In this document: one piece after another, positions 56,071 through 64,000 of the stretch
How positions within the stretch are numbered: the first letter of the stretch is position 1
Layout: every line of letters begins with the position of its first letter
Origin: Gimesia chilikensis
Lineage (GTDB): Bacteria; Planctomycetota; Planctomycetia; Planctomycetales; Planctomycetaceae
NCBI RefSeq assembly: GCF_007744075.1
Contig: NZ_CP036266.1
Coordinates: 3,333,748-3,397,747, forward strand
Length of the DNA: 64,000 bases
Direction: 5' to 3'
Translations under genes and position numbers: made by a program
The notes under the pieces: generated by a model
What the model was told of the DNA's origin: nothing
Database searches by the model: none
The model's input: the letters and a program-made list of their open reading frames with translations, nothing else

Positions 56071-57474
56071 CTATTTATGGCGTTTCACACTCAATTCGCG
56101 CTTCCAGTTGAGTTTTTTCTCAATGGCGGAGATCATCATGCCGGCGATGTCTTTACCGGTGGCTGCTTCAATACCTTCGAGTCCAGGCGAAGAATTAACT
56201 TCGAGCAGCAGTGGACCATGTTTGGAACGAATGATATCGACGCCGGCAATCATCAGGCCGAGCGCTTTCGATGCTTTCACCGCCAGCTTACGTTCGGTCG
56301 GTGTGATCTTAATGATGGATGCAGTCCCCCCCTGGTGAATGTTCGCCCGGAATTCTCCCGGGGCTGCTTCCCGCTGAATGGATGCGACGACCTTGCCGTC
56401 GATGACGAAACAGCGAAGGTCCTTCCCTTCGGCTTCTTTGATAAACTCCTGCACGAGCAGGTTGGCACGCAGCGCTTTGAATGCATTGATCACACTTTCG
56501 GCAGCTTTGCGGGTTTCCGCGAGCACGACGCCGCGTCCCTGCGAGCCTTCCAGCAGCTTGACGATCAATGGAGCGCCTCCCACCATTTCAATCAAGTCGT
56601 TGGTATCGATGGGAGAATTTGCAAAGCCGGTCGTGGGGATGTTGATTCCGCTCTTGAGCATCAACTGCAGTGAATACAGCTTGTCGCGGGACTGGGTGAT
56701 GGCGACAGACGTATTCACCGTCAGAACGTTCATACTCTCGAACTGACGGGCCAGCGCACAGCCGTAATAGGTGATGCTGGGACGGATGCGGGTAATGACG
56801 GCATCCAGGTCGTCGAGAATGGTGCCACCCCGGTAGTGAGCCTCAGGTTCGACCGCGTCGAGTTTCATGTAGCACTGTTTGATATCCAGAAACTCCATCT
56901 CATGCCCCCGCTCTTCTCCCGCTTCGAGAATCCGCTGGTTGCTGTAGAGTTCCTGGTTACTGGCGAGCACCGCGATTTTGAGTCCGCTACGGGTCTGTTC
57001 CCGCTTGCCATAATGTTTGTTCAACGTGTCACTGGTGACCTGCCCCTGACAGAAGCTGAGGGCGGGATCAACCAGCATCCGCCCGCTCATCGCTTCGCGT
57101 CCCAACAGCATGCGATAACCCATGGAATCCCGATTGGCGAGCGTGAGTTCAATTTCCCAGGCCTGATCGCCCATCTTGAGTGTCGCCAGAATGACGTAGC
57201 GGGTTTCCGAAATCCCACTGGAACTTTTCACCACGCGCTTGTCGACGATGGGACGTTCGCAGCGGACCACGGTGCGACGGTTATTCTGAAGGGGATGGAC
57301 TTCAAAACTGACCCAGGTTTCCCCCTGGCGGCGGAACTTCTGAACGTTGAAGGCGTGGATGGAAGATGTTTTGGCTCCGGAGTCCACACGGGCTTTGATG
57401 GAGGGGATCCCCAGGTCGGGGAAAGCGCACCATTCTTCACAGCCGATAATCTGTTTGTTTTTCTCATCTTTCAT
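56071..57474 (-). CDS. rimK: Fusion of retropepsin-like (RimB/DUF785) protease and RimK-type ATP-grasp glutamate ligase
   Basis: 467 residues. Residues 8-150 are a retropepsin-like 'ATP-dependent zinc protease' domain: [32 protein letters not shown] (DSGA active-site motif) and [10 protein letters not shown]. Residues 165-460 are Rim[36 protein letters not shown], the ATP-grasp [37 protein letters not shown] and the metal-binding [14 protein letters not shown]. RimK adds glutamates to the C-terminus of ribosomal protein S6; RimB in pseudomonads is the partner protease that trims them. Here both activities are in one chain. The window shows no rpsF nearby. Confidence 0.9.
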   Translation of the reverse strand: MKDEKNKQIIGCEEWCAFPDLGIPSIKARVDSGAKTSSIHAFNVQKFRRQGETWVSFEVHPLQNNRRTVVRCERPIVDKRVVKSSSGISETRYVILATLKMGDQAWEIELTLANRDSMGYRMLLGREAMSGRMLVDPALSFCQGQVTSDTLNKHYGKREQTRSGLKIAVLASNQELYSNQRILEAGEERGHEMEFLDIKQCYMKLDAVEPEAHYRGGTILDDLDAVITRIRPSITYYGCALARQFESMNVLTVNTSVAITQSRDKLYSLQLMLKSGINIPTTGFANSPIDTNDLIEMVGGAPLIVKLLEGSQGRGVVLAETRKAAESVINAFKALRANLLVQEFIKEAEGKDLRCFVIDGKVVASIQREAAPGEFRANIHQGGTASIIKITPTERKLAVKASKALGLMIAGVDIIRSKHGPLLLEVNSSPGLEGIEAATGKDIAGMMISAIEKKLNWKRELSVKRHK

Positions 57475-57539
57475 GATGGGGAGTGTCGTTTCTATTTCGA
57501 ACCTGCCAGGCAGGGTTGGTTTAAAAATTCGAGCAGGAG

Positions 57540-57989
57540 TCAGAGGGAATAGTGGTAGACGAAATACTGTTCATCCCGCTTCCAGCCTGCGGTCTGATAC
57601 AGGGCCTGTGCGGTTTCGTTCGTCATTTCTGTGGACAGGGTCAGCCGGACCGCCTGGAGTTGCCGGGCATACGCGATGGCAGCTGAGAGCAATTCTGCTC
57701 CCACCCCCTGCCGGCGACCTTCCGGGGCGACAAACAGATCATTTAAGATGAACGTCCGGGCCAGCGAGATCGAGGAAAAGCCGGGATACAACTGGGTAAA
57801 TCCGACGGGCGTGTCTCCCTGATACGCGATGAACAGGACCGATTCGCCATGGTTAAAGCGGTCTGAAAGAAAGTCGCGTGCCGCCTGTGGATCACTTTGT
57901 TGCTTGTAGAACTGGCGGTAGCTGTCAAACAGCGGTACGAGATCATCCAGATCTGTGAGAACGGCTTGTCTGACGGTGATCGAATTCAT
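57540..57989 (-). CDS. GNAT-family N-acetyltransferase
   Basis: 149 residues from ATG 57989 (MNSITVRQA); the frame is open to 58067 but the added part is not GNAT-like. Motifs: [21 protein letters not shown] at the front, motif [21 protein letters not shown] with the Q/R-x-x-G-x-G/A acetyl-CoA loop, and [10 protein letters not shown] near the end. The acceptor substrate is unknown. It lies 65 bases upstream of the retropepsin/RimK gene on the same strand and could be co-expressed; a protein-modifying pairing is tempting but unproven. Confidence 0.9.
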   Translation of the reverse strand: MNSITVRQAVLTDLDDLVPLFDSYRQFYKQQSDPQAARDFLSDRFNHGESVLFIAYQGDTPVGFTQLYPGFSSISLARTFILNDLFVAPEGRRQGVGAELLSAAIAYARQLQAVRLTLSTEMTNETAQALYQTAGWKRDEQYFVYHYSL

Positions 57990-58304
57990 AATGCAGGCCA
58001 CAAGGTTGAACGCGATAGGGTGGGAGTCACTATGCGTAAAATAGTCACTCTCGGCAGCTGTGTCCACAACACGTCTGTTAGTTTTCCGTGTTTGACGCAG
58101 TTCGAGAGCTTCCTGGCTGGGTAACCAGCTGTCACTACTGGAGGCGGATTCCCTGTGGACGGACCGGGATGGTCACTTTCCGCTTTCTCAAGTGTGAAAA
58201 ACAGATGAAGCGGGGGCGAAATGAAATCATCCCCTCACCAATGCTGTCTCGGAGAGGGGATGATTCAAAGGGCGCGACGCGGCTCTGTTAAGCGGGCCAC
58301 GGTG
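57990..58304. other. Intergenic region with hairpin
   Basis: 315 bases between the GNAT start and the propeller gene stop; holds the hairpin at 58225. Confidence 0.45.
58225..58265 (-). terminator. Probable terminator of the TPR / Rrf2 / propeller operon
   Basis: Perfect 12-bp stem AATCATCCCCTC / GAGGGGATGATT with a 17-base loop, 40 bases past the minus-strand stop at 58305. The following minus-strand bases (TTCATTTC) are only moderately T-rich. Confidence 0.65.
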
Positions 58305-59657
58305 TTATTTTTCAGGTGTACCAATACAGAATAGTTCGGTGCCGGTACGAATCAGCAGGGCCTGGTCGACGGCTGCGGTTCCATAAACGGCGATGGGACC
58401 TGCTTCCGCGTATTCGGACTTAGGCTTAGCCTGCTGTCCTGGAGCGGTGTTGGATTTCTCAGCATCTGCAGAGTCTGCCAGGAGGGCATTGGACGCGATG
58501 AGTTTAAACTCCGGTCCGGGGGCGATGACGTCAGTAATGCCTTTTTTGGTGAAGAAATAGATCTGGTCGCCGGCGGCCAGGGGCGAACTCCAGCAGGGAC
58601 CGGAGAGCCTTTGGGCGTAGTTCTGTTTGCCGGTCTTGAGATCGAGACAGAAGACCACGCCGACCTTATTGATGAAATAAGCGCAGCCCTCATACGCCAG
58701 CGGAGTACAGTAATAGGAGACGGCCTTTTCTGCTTTCCAGAGCACTTCGTATCCCGGTTTCCCGTCCTTCGTTACAAGTCGGAGGCAGCAGTTGGAATCG
58801 CTGGCATTCGCGCCTCCCGGGTTGCGGCGGTCGGTGGACGCTCCAATGAGTACGTAATCTTCAAAGACTGACGCAGACGGAATTGTATTGCCACTGATGC
58901 CCGACATGGTCCAGAGCAGTTTGCCGGTCAAACCCTGGTAGCCTTTTACAGTACCGCGGGCACTGACAATGATTTCCGGCGTACCAGCACGATCGGCAAC
59001 GACGGGAGAAGTCCAGGCGACTCCTTCCTCTCGATCGGTCTTCCAGTTCGTTTCTCCGGTTTTCTTGTTGAGAGACAACAGGTAGGAGGGGCCATCGTGG
59101 GCAGTCAGCACGAACAGTTGATCGGCTGTCTGTGCTACTGAGTTTCCGATACCGTGGTTGCTGACGAATGCACCGTAATCTTTCACGAGCGAACGATGCC
59201 AGAGTGGTGAGCCATCGTGCCTGCAGGCGAAGACATCACCACTTTCATAGAACGCATAGATCCCCTGCCCGTCAACTGCGGGAGTCGGTGCGGCTCGGGA
59301 GACCATGGAAGATGATTTCCTGGTCTGGCTGGCTTTGAACTCTTTCGTCCAGTTCAATTTACCCGAGGTGAGATCATACGAGTGCAGCAGGCAGGTTTCC
59401 TGTTGTGGACCTTCGATGGATGTAACGAAGACCTGGTTTTTCCAGATTACAGGCGAAGACTGACCATAGCCGGGGACTGCCTGCTTCCAGCGAATTCCCT
59501 GGTCGGCAGACCATTTCAGTGGGAGATCGCGGGCTGAGGAAATGTTAGAGCCTGTGCCGCGAAAACCGGTCCAGGTATCAGAGGCATTCGCAGTCGTGAT
59601 GGTGGACAGCAGGCAGACTGCCAGCAAAATTCGAGTCGATTTATAATTCCTGGGCAC
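58305..59657 (-). CDS. PQQ-like beta-propeller protein, secreted
   Basis: 450 residues with signal peptide ILLAVCLLSTITTANA. The mature start DTWTGFRGTGSN and repeats (LHSYDLTSGKLNWT, LSLNKKTGETNWK, VKGYQGLTGKLLW, VFCLDLKTGKQNY) give a quinoprotein-like propeller, similar in design to the lipoprotein at 53792 but without a lipobox. Its start overlaps the end of the Rrf2 gene by 17 bases, so the two are translationally linked. Role unknown. Confidence 0.9.
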   Translation of the reverse strand: MPRNYKSTRILLAVCLLSTITTANASDTWTGFRGTGSNISSARDLPLKWSADQGIRWKQAVPGYGQSSPVIWKNQVFVTSIEGPQQETCLLHSYDLTSGKLNWTKEFKASQTRKSSSMVSRAAPTPAVDGQGIYAFYESGDVFACRHDGSPLWHRSLVKDYGAFVSNHGIGNSVAQTADQLFVLTAHDGPSYLLSLNKKTGETNWKTDREEGVAWTSPVVADRAGTPEIIVSARGTVKGYQGLTGKLLWTMSGISGNTIPSASVFEDYVLIGASTDRRNPGGANASDSNCCLRLVTKDGKPGYEVLWKAEKAVSYYCTPLAYEGCAYFINKVGVVFCLDLKTGKQNYAQRLSGPCWSSPLAAGDQIYFFTKKGITDVIAPGPEFKLIASNALLADSADAEKSNTAPGQQAKPKSEYAEAGPIAVYGTAAVDQALLIRTGTELFCIGTPEK

Positions 59658-60081
59658 AGCTGGGTTCCTTGAGATGTGGGGGTTCCGGAGGCGCTACCAG
59701 ATCTGCCAGTGACGTCTGATGCAGGGTGGTTTCCAGCATGGAAAAGGAGTTCAGCAGATGCTGGTGTAGCTGGCTGATCTCGGTCGAAACAGAGTCTGTG
59801 TGGGAAAGCGTCTCTCTGAGAGAGGTGGTATTCACGGCATTAATGATATCAAGCAGGCTGGTTTCACCGGGATCACGAAGCAGCGTGTATCCGCCGTTAT
59901 GGCCGCGCTGCGAGCGGATGAGCCCGGTCCGGTTGAGTTCGAGCATGATTTTGGGCAGGTAGGCGTGCGGGACCTGGGTGACTTCAAACAGCTGATCGCG
60001 GGTCATATAGTCCGGATAACGAAACGCCAGACAGGTCATTGCTCTGAGAGCATACTCTTCGGTTTGAGAAATCATATTCAT
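59641..60081 (-). CDS. Rrf2-family transcriptional regulator
   Basis: 146 residues. The winged helix is typical of Rrf2: MISQTEEYALRAMTCLA, TRDQLFEVTQVPHAYLPKIMLELNRTGLIRSQRGHNGGYTL and DIINAV. The three-Cys Fe-S cluster of IscR/NsrR, expected around residues 90-110, is missing; only C19 and one Cys near the end exist. It may sense something other than an Fe-S cluster signal. It sits 12 bases after the TPR gene and overlaps the propeller gene. Confidence 0.93.
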   Translation of the reverse strand: MNMISQTEEYALRAMTCLAFRYPDYMTRDQLFEVTQVPHAYLPKIMLELNRTGLIRSQRGHNGGYTLLRDPGETSLLDIINAVNTTSLRETLSHTDSVSTEISQLHQHLLNSFSMLETTLHQTSLADLVAPPEPPHLKEPSCAQEL

Positions 60082-60093
60082 GGTGATCAGGAC

Positions 60094-60894
60094 TCAATGG
60101 CGTATCTGTCGAGGAGGCTTCGGCAGGCGATTTCTAACGAACGGGCCTCTCTCTGATTGTGTGGGGGATTGCAGTTGCAGCAGTTTGTTCCGGCAGATGT
60201 CGTAACGCATCTGGTCATTCGCATCTTGAAAAATGGCCATGAGCCTTTCCAGGCAGCTGCTACAGTGGATCTGCTGTAATTCTGAGCGACTGATCTGTTT
60301 GACAACGCGGTAGGCTTCGTCGAACTGTCCCATGTGTTCGAGGAGGTTACTGAGTGCGAGTCTGTAATGTCGGTTCTCCGGATCCAGACTGACTGCCTTG
60401 CGGAGAATGCTGGCAACCTGTCGTTGCGGGTAACCGAGCTGATTCATAAAGTGGGCCATCCCCAGCCAGGAATCGGCCTGATCCGGATCGCGGCGGACTG
60501 CTTTGCGGCAGGCCTGCAGCGCCAGATGTTTCATCTCGGAGTGTCGTCCCAGGTAGGTCGAGAGTGCGGGCAGCAGCCGATCCGGAATATCTTCTCGCTG
60601 TAAGAGGATCGTGAATACCGACTGGGCCAGAGCGGTTTTACCGGTTTCCAGGTAGTTCTTAGCCAGAACGTATTGCCCGGAAGCCGACAGCGGGATGAGT
60701 GTTGTGGCCGTTTCGAGTGAATGGATTGAGGTGTTGTGCCAGCTGAGCGAGTCTTCAATCAGTCCTTTGAGTTCCCAGGCTTTTCCGGCATCGGGATCAA
60801 CGGCGTGCAACTGAGTGATCTGGTCCAGAGCCTGGTAATGCAGTCCCTGCCGAAACAGATCAATGGCGCCCTGAAGCGTTTGCTGTGTTTCCAT
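60094..60894 (-). CDS. TPR-repeat protein
   Basis: 266 residues. The ATG at 60894 (METQQTLQGAIDLF) has AGAGAGG 6 bases upstream; the ATG at 60900 overlaps that site. At least four tetratricopeptide units are visible (AIDLFRQGLHYQALDQI, AGKAWELKGLIEDSL, ALQACRKAVRRDPDQADSWLGMA, ILRKAVSLDPENRHYRLALSNLLEHMGQFDEAY). A CSSC near residue 215 and a basic, Pro-rich tail follow. No signal peptide; it should be a cytoplasmic adaptor. First gene of the operon with the Rrf2 regulator and the propeller protein. Confidence 0.88.
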   Translation of the reverse strand: METQQTLQGAIDLFRQGLHYQALDQITQLHAVDPDAGKAWELKGLIEDSLSWHNTSIHSLETATTLIPLSASGQYVLAKNYLETGKTALAQSVFTILLQREDIPDRLLPALSTYLGRHSEMKHLALQACRKAVRRDPDQADSWLGMAHFMNQLGYPQRQVASILRKAVSLDPENRHYRLALSNLLEHMGQFDEAYRVVKQISRSELQQIHCSSCLERLMAIFQDANDQMRYDICRNKLLQLQSPTQSERGPFVRNRLPKPPRQIRH

Positions 60895-61012
60895 AGTCAT
60901 CCTCTCTGAAGGAAATCGTCAGGTTTCACCTGAAAAAGAGGAGAGACAAGAGTTCCCGGAATGGGGCGTATCCAGAACAGAACTCTTGTCTCTTCAAGCG
61001 GAAAACTTGACT

Positions 61013-62656
61013 TTAATTCAACTGAATCTGCTCGATCGTTTTGAGGTGTCCTTTGCGTGAAGCGCCTCCGATGGCGAGCAGACCACCGTTCCTGTCAGGG
61101 AGCAGACGATGGAAGAAACGGGGTGTGGCCAGTGAGCCCACCTGCTTCCATTGGTTGTTCTTCAGATCCAACTGGAAAACGCCGCCATCCATACCGCTGA
61201 AGTAGAGCTGGCCACCCAGACTCCAGGCGGTGGTACCAAAGCCGTTCATGGTACTGCCGGGCAGTTCCGGTCCTTTGGACCATTTGCCGGTCTGGGTGTC
61301 GTAGACATCGACTTCGTGGCTGATATCGCCATCAGCATCGATGCCTCCCATAGCGTAGATTTTCCCTTCGTGGGCAGCAGCGGAGAGAGCCCGACGCTGG
61401 AAGGGTTGCTTAATGGTTTTCCATGCGGGTTTGTCTGCAGCAGCATCGAAGACCAGCATATTCTCCTGCCAGATCGATTCATCCCCTTTTCGCATCTGCC
61501 AGCCACCCACAACGTAAAGCTGGTCTCCCAGGAAGACTGCGTCATGTGAAGAGCGTCCGTTGGGCATCGCGGTGACTGGTTCCCAGCTGTTTTTGCCGGG
61601 CTCAAAGCGTTCCACACTGGGCAGCGATTCCATCAGGGATTCTTCCCCCTTTTTGTTCGTGACCGACAGGCCACCGACCCGGTAGACACTTTCTCCGTGA
61701 GGTGCCATGGCCAGGCCCTGTAAGGGAGTTTTGAGCGGCAGCGTTTCCCAGTTTTTGGGCTGCTTGAGGTTGAGCCGCTGAAAGTTCTGCGAGAGGTTGT
61801 CAGCGCTGTGCTGATGGGCGCGTCCGGTGTGCCCGGAATAGACGTAGAGGTAATCTCCACTGACGGCGGCACCGAAACTGGAAATGGCATCGGGTAGCTG
61901 AGGATATTTGCTGTCGACAGCGGTCGTTTCCGTTTTTTCGGCTACGGGCACGTAAGGGAGCGTCAGTGTGGAGTAGTGACGGATGCTGTCGTACTTGTCC
62001 CCTTTATGTTCGCCTGCTTTTTCTTCCACGTGTTTGGCGCGGATCGAATACAGGCCTTTGCTGAGTTTGAACTGGTACTGACCCTGGTCGTTGGTGCTGG
62101 CGGTGACCGTTTCGCTGGTGGTTTCAGGACCGATGACTTTGACCTCTGCACCAGCCAGCGGTTTACCGTTCAGGTTGACCTGCAGGATGACTTCTTCCCC
62201 TTTGAGAGTGGGGATGATTTCCAGGGGCAGCTGTTCGGTGCAGGTGATCTTATTCCAGACCTGCTGACTTTTCTGCGGGAAGGTCTTGGCGTAGTACTTG
62301 AGCAGGAAGTTGCTCTCGCCGCGCGTGATCACGCCATAGGTGTGATTCAGCCCATAAGCGGCTTTACCGGCGCCTTTGGGTTCGGGAGTGATAAACAGCG
62401 AGTCATCGCCGGCTGTCAGGGAGTAGGTCTGCAGTTTGCCTTTCTGCTGTTTCTCCCAGACTTTGATGCTGGTGAGTCGTTTCAGCAGATCGGGATCATC
62501 GGGTTCGGCGACCTCACCAAAGTAGAGCTGTACTTTGGCAGCGTTATTCTTGCCTTCGGCCTGGGGAAGCAGCCAGAGGAAATGGGCGTATGCCTGGTTT
62601 GTCGCGACGACTGCCAGCAGGCAGAGCATGGCGGCGGAGAATTTGAGTCTTTTCAT
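61013..62656 (-). CDS. Secreted Kelch-propeller protein with DUF4198-like N-terminus
   Basis: 547 residues. Signal peptide AAMLCLLAVVATNQAYAH, then HFLWLLPQ, the hallmark start of DUF4198 / Ni-uptake-like exported proteins. A carboxypeptidase-regulatory-like beta-sandwich (LNGKPLAGAEVKVIGPE ... TNDQGQYQFKL) runs to about 230. From about 255 a Kelch propeller follows (YLYVYSGHTGRAH, VYRVGGLS, LYVVGGWQ, IYAMGGIDADG, LYFSGMDGG, LLAIGGAS). The front could bind metal; the propeller may bind a partner. The fusion is unusual. 43 bases separate it from the DUF3386 gene upstream. Confidence 0.88.
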   Translation of the reverse strand: MKRLKFSAAMLCLLAVVATNQAYAHFLWLLPQAEGKNNAAKVQLYFGEVAEPDDPDLLKRLTSIKVWEKQQKGKLQTYSLTAGDDSLFITPEPKGAGKAAYGLNHTYGVITRGESNFLLKYYAKTFPQKSQQVWNKITCTEQLPLEIIPTLKGEEVILQVNLNGKPLAGAEVKVIGPETTSETVTASTNDQGQYQFKLSKGLYSIRAKHVEEKAGEHKGDKYDSIRHYSTLTLPYVPVAEKTETTAVDSKYPQLPDAISSFGAAVSGDYLYVYSGHTGRAHQHSADNLSQNFQRLNLKQPKNWETLPLKTPLQGLAMAPHGESVYRVGGLSVTNKKGEESLMESLPSVERFEPGKNSWEPVTAMPNGRSSHDAVFLGDQLYVVGGWQMRKGDESIWQENMLVFDAAADKPAWKTIKQPFQRRALSAAAHEGKIYAMGGIDADGDISHEVDVYDTQTGKWSKGPELPGSTMNGFGTTAWSLGGQLYFSGMDGGVFQLDLKNNQWKQVGSLATPRFFHRLLPDRNGGLLAIGGASRKGHLKTIEQIQLN

Positions 62657-62699
62657 TTCAATTTACTTTCAAAAGGCGAGTAGCTGATTAGAAATCATC

Positions 62700-63476
62700 T
62701 CAGTTAGTTTGTGAGAGTGCAGAGTCGGTCAGCAGGCGGTGATTTGTCAGCTTGATGGAACCGACGTTGCGTTCGAATTTTTCGCCACATTCTACGGTCA
62801 GCATAGTTGTGGGCAGGTCGAACTTGCCGACCCGGGTGAAGGCAAACGTATTGCTGCGGTTGGACAGAATTTCGCCTGTCTGGGGATTGCGATAAGTCAC
62901 GGAGGTGACCTGCGGGAGGGTTTCATTTTCTTTGGTCCGCAGAACGTCCAGCGTGGAAATCGTAAACCACGATTTATCAGAGCGGCGATGGACTTCTGTC
63001 ATGACATCCCCCTGCAGGCGAAACGAAACGTTCTTGCCGTCAATGTTGACCAGGCGACCGAGTGGATGATCGACTTCCTGATCAGCGAACGTGGCGGGGA
63101 TTGGTTTCTGCTGACGGTATTTCCGATGTCCAATCACGGATTGCAGCTTGGGCAGACTCCACTCGGAAAGTGACTCGTCCTGCAGCGTCAGCTTGATTTT
63201 GAACTGATTGTCTGCGACGAGTTTCCCGGTGGTGCACTTCCCATTGTAGCAGACGGTGACATCTGCCGTAAAACCGGGAAAGTCACGCCAGGTCGCCCGG
63301 GCTTCTCTGACCTTCTGGTACATCTTGGTCGCGGCTGCTTTTTCCTGCTGGGAATCGGTCGATTCCTGTTCCCGGGCAGGCGTCCATTCCATGGTGGCAG
63401 AGAGCGCCAGCAAAACGATCAGGCCAGCCAGGCCCCATTGTTTGAGCTCTCGCGTGATTCTTTGGCGAAACGGCAT
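62700..63476 (-). CDS. DUF3386-family secreted protein
   Basis: 258 residues, GGAG 7 bases before the ATG. An N-terminal hydrophobic segment (GLAGLIVLLALSATMEW) is a signal peptide or anchor. The core matches the DUF3386 pattern: ARATWRDFPGFTADVTVCYNGKCTTGKL, followed by beta-rich repeats such as WFTISTLDVLRTKENETLPQVTSVTYRNPQTGEI. The family is of unknown function. It precedes the Kelch/DUF4198-like gene by 43 bases and follows a lipoprotein gene, suggesting one secreted-protein operon. Confidence 0.85.
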   Translation of the reverse strand: MPFRQRITRELKQWGLAGLIVLLALSATMEWTPAREQESTDSQQEKAAATKMYQKVREARATWRDFPGFTADVTVCYNGKCTTGKLVADNQFKIKLTLQDESLSEWSLPKLQSVIGHRKYRQQKPIPATFADQEVDHPLGRLVNIDGKNVSFRLQGDVMTEVHRRSDKSWFTISTLDVLRTKENETLPQVTSVTYRNPQTGEILSNRSNTFAFTRVGKFDLPTTMLTVECGEKFERNVGSIKLTNHRLLTDSALSQTN

Positions 63477-63553
63477 CGGATGTCTCCATCGTTATGAAGT
63501 AAGTAGGTTCGCGTTGGCGGAAAGTGGGGATTGAAGTCAAACTTCAAACAGGT

Positions 63554-64000
63554 TTATTTCTTAGCAGTCGATGTCAGGGCAAAGATAAAATCGTTGTCTT
63601 GCTCTGCACTGATGGACTTGGTCAATTTGCTCTGTTTGTTGTATTGCGGAGGGACTTTGACAACTTCGATTCTTTTAATACCTTCTGCTTTCAAACGTTT
63701 GAAAGCCTCTTCATCATCCTCGGGAAAGCCGCCGTCATCAGTGGAGATGATCTCAATCCGATTGGTGCCTACAACGGGTCCGAAATCAACAGGTACATTG
63801 AAAATTCCCTCGCGAATTGAGGCTGAAGCCTGGGGGCCTTCGTTTTCACCATCCGGAATAAAGCGGATAACACCTTGGGAGAGCGGATCGCCATCCAGGG
63901 TCACGATCCCCCGCACCGCAGCACGGGGGTATTCGTTAGAAGATCCACAGCCTGTCAAAGCAGACAGAACCAGGCAGAAGCACAAAGAGATTGATACTTG
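63554..64000 (-). CDS. Small lipoprotein, start outside window
   Basis: The minus-strand frame is open at base 64000; the first codon that could start inside the window is a TTG at 63985, so the true start is probably beyond the edge. A lipobox LTGC follows a hydrophobic signal. The mature part (AAVRGIVTLDGDPLSQGVIRFIPDGENEGP ... REGIFNVPVDFGPVVGTNRIEI) is the transthyretin-like/carboxypeptidase-regulatory fold typical of short planctomycete lipoproteins of about 140 residues. It likely heads the run of secreted proteins below it; the next gene is 77 bases away. Confidence 0.85.
   Translation of the reverse strand, partial: QVSISLCFCLVLSALTGCGSSNEYPRAAVRGIVTLDGDPLSQGVIRFIPDGENEGPQASASIREGIFNVPVDFGPVVGTNRIEIISTDDGGFPEDDEEAFKRLKAEGIKRIEVVKVPPQYNKQSKLTKSISAEQDNDFIFALTSTAKK

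Overview
The window looks like a chromosomal segment of a planctomycete, most like a Gimesia/Planctomyces-type member of the Planctomycetales. This rests on family content, not on a marker gene. It has a very large secreted ThuA / F5/8C / SGNH / sorbosone-dehydrogenase-like / cupredoxin / cytochrome c fusion. It also has a DUF1080 glycosidase-like protein, PQQ-type beta-propellers, a secreted SHD1 (SLA1 homology) protein, zinc-ribbon membrane proteins, a bacterial ceramidase-like hydrolase and many Sec-type signal peptides. No rRNA or other phylogenetic marker is present, so genus-level placement is inference.

Layout. 1-7.5 kb: a hydrolase/M20 peptidase pair (minus), three small conserved hypotheticals, two convergent zinc-ribbon membrane proteins and a ceramidase-like protein. 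7.69 kb: an intact tRNA-Arg(TCT) with a strong terminator. 7.8-26.8 kb: a 19 kb segment closed by an 81-bp near-exact copy of the tRNA 3' half plus its terminator. It carries a cold-shock protein, two small methyltransferase-like proteins, a bestrophin-like channel, a four-CBS protein, an overlapping BON / MpsC-like / FloA operon, a diadenylate-cyclase-like sensor protein and a 2931-residue cyclic beta-1,2-glucan synthase. 26.9-30.7 kb: a second short segment with one giant SHD1 protein, closed by a third, more diverged tRNA 3' fragment with a different terminator. I read this as stacked integrations at one tRNA-Arg gene; no integrase is visible between the copies.

30.9-41.7 kb: a small hypothetical, the 1711-residue multidomain secreted oxidoreductase, an OprB-type porin, a secreted esterase and an MFS transporter. 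41.75-44.0 kb is a mobile patch: an IS110-family transposase with a candidate guide-RNA region, a 36-bp perfect palindrome, and a RAYT (REP-associated tyrosine transposase) flanked by two REPIN-like inverted REP pairs. 44.0-50.8 kb: a tight minus-strand sucrose/alpha-glucan operon of sucrose-phosphate synthase/phosphatase, amylosucrase, and an unusual fusion of a sucrose-phosphatase-type HAD domain to a maltooligosyltrehalose-trehalohydrolase-like GH13. A sigma-54 activator with a degenerate receiver is divergent from it.

52.9-64 kb: a DUF1080 protein, two PQQ-like propeller proteins, a retropepsin-like/RimK fusion, a GNAT acetyltransferase, a TPR / Rrf2 / propeller operon, a Kelch protein with a DUF4198-like front, a DUF3386 protein and a lipoprotein cut by the window end.

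Themes: extracellular sugar and polymer breakdown with periplasmic electron transfer, compatible-solute/glucan metabolism (sucrose, cyclic glucan, possibly trehalose), and a probable membrane or osmotic stress island at the tRNA.
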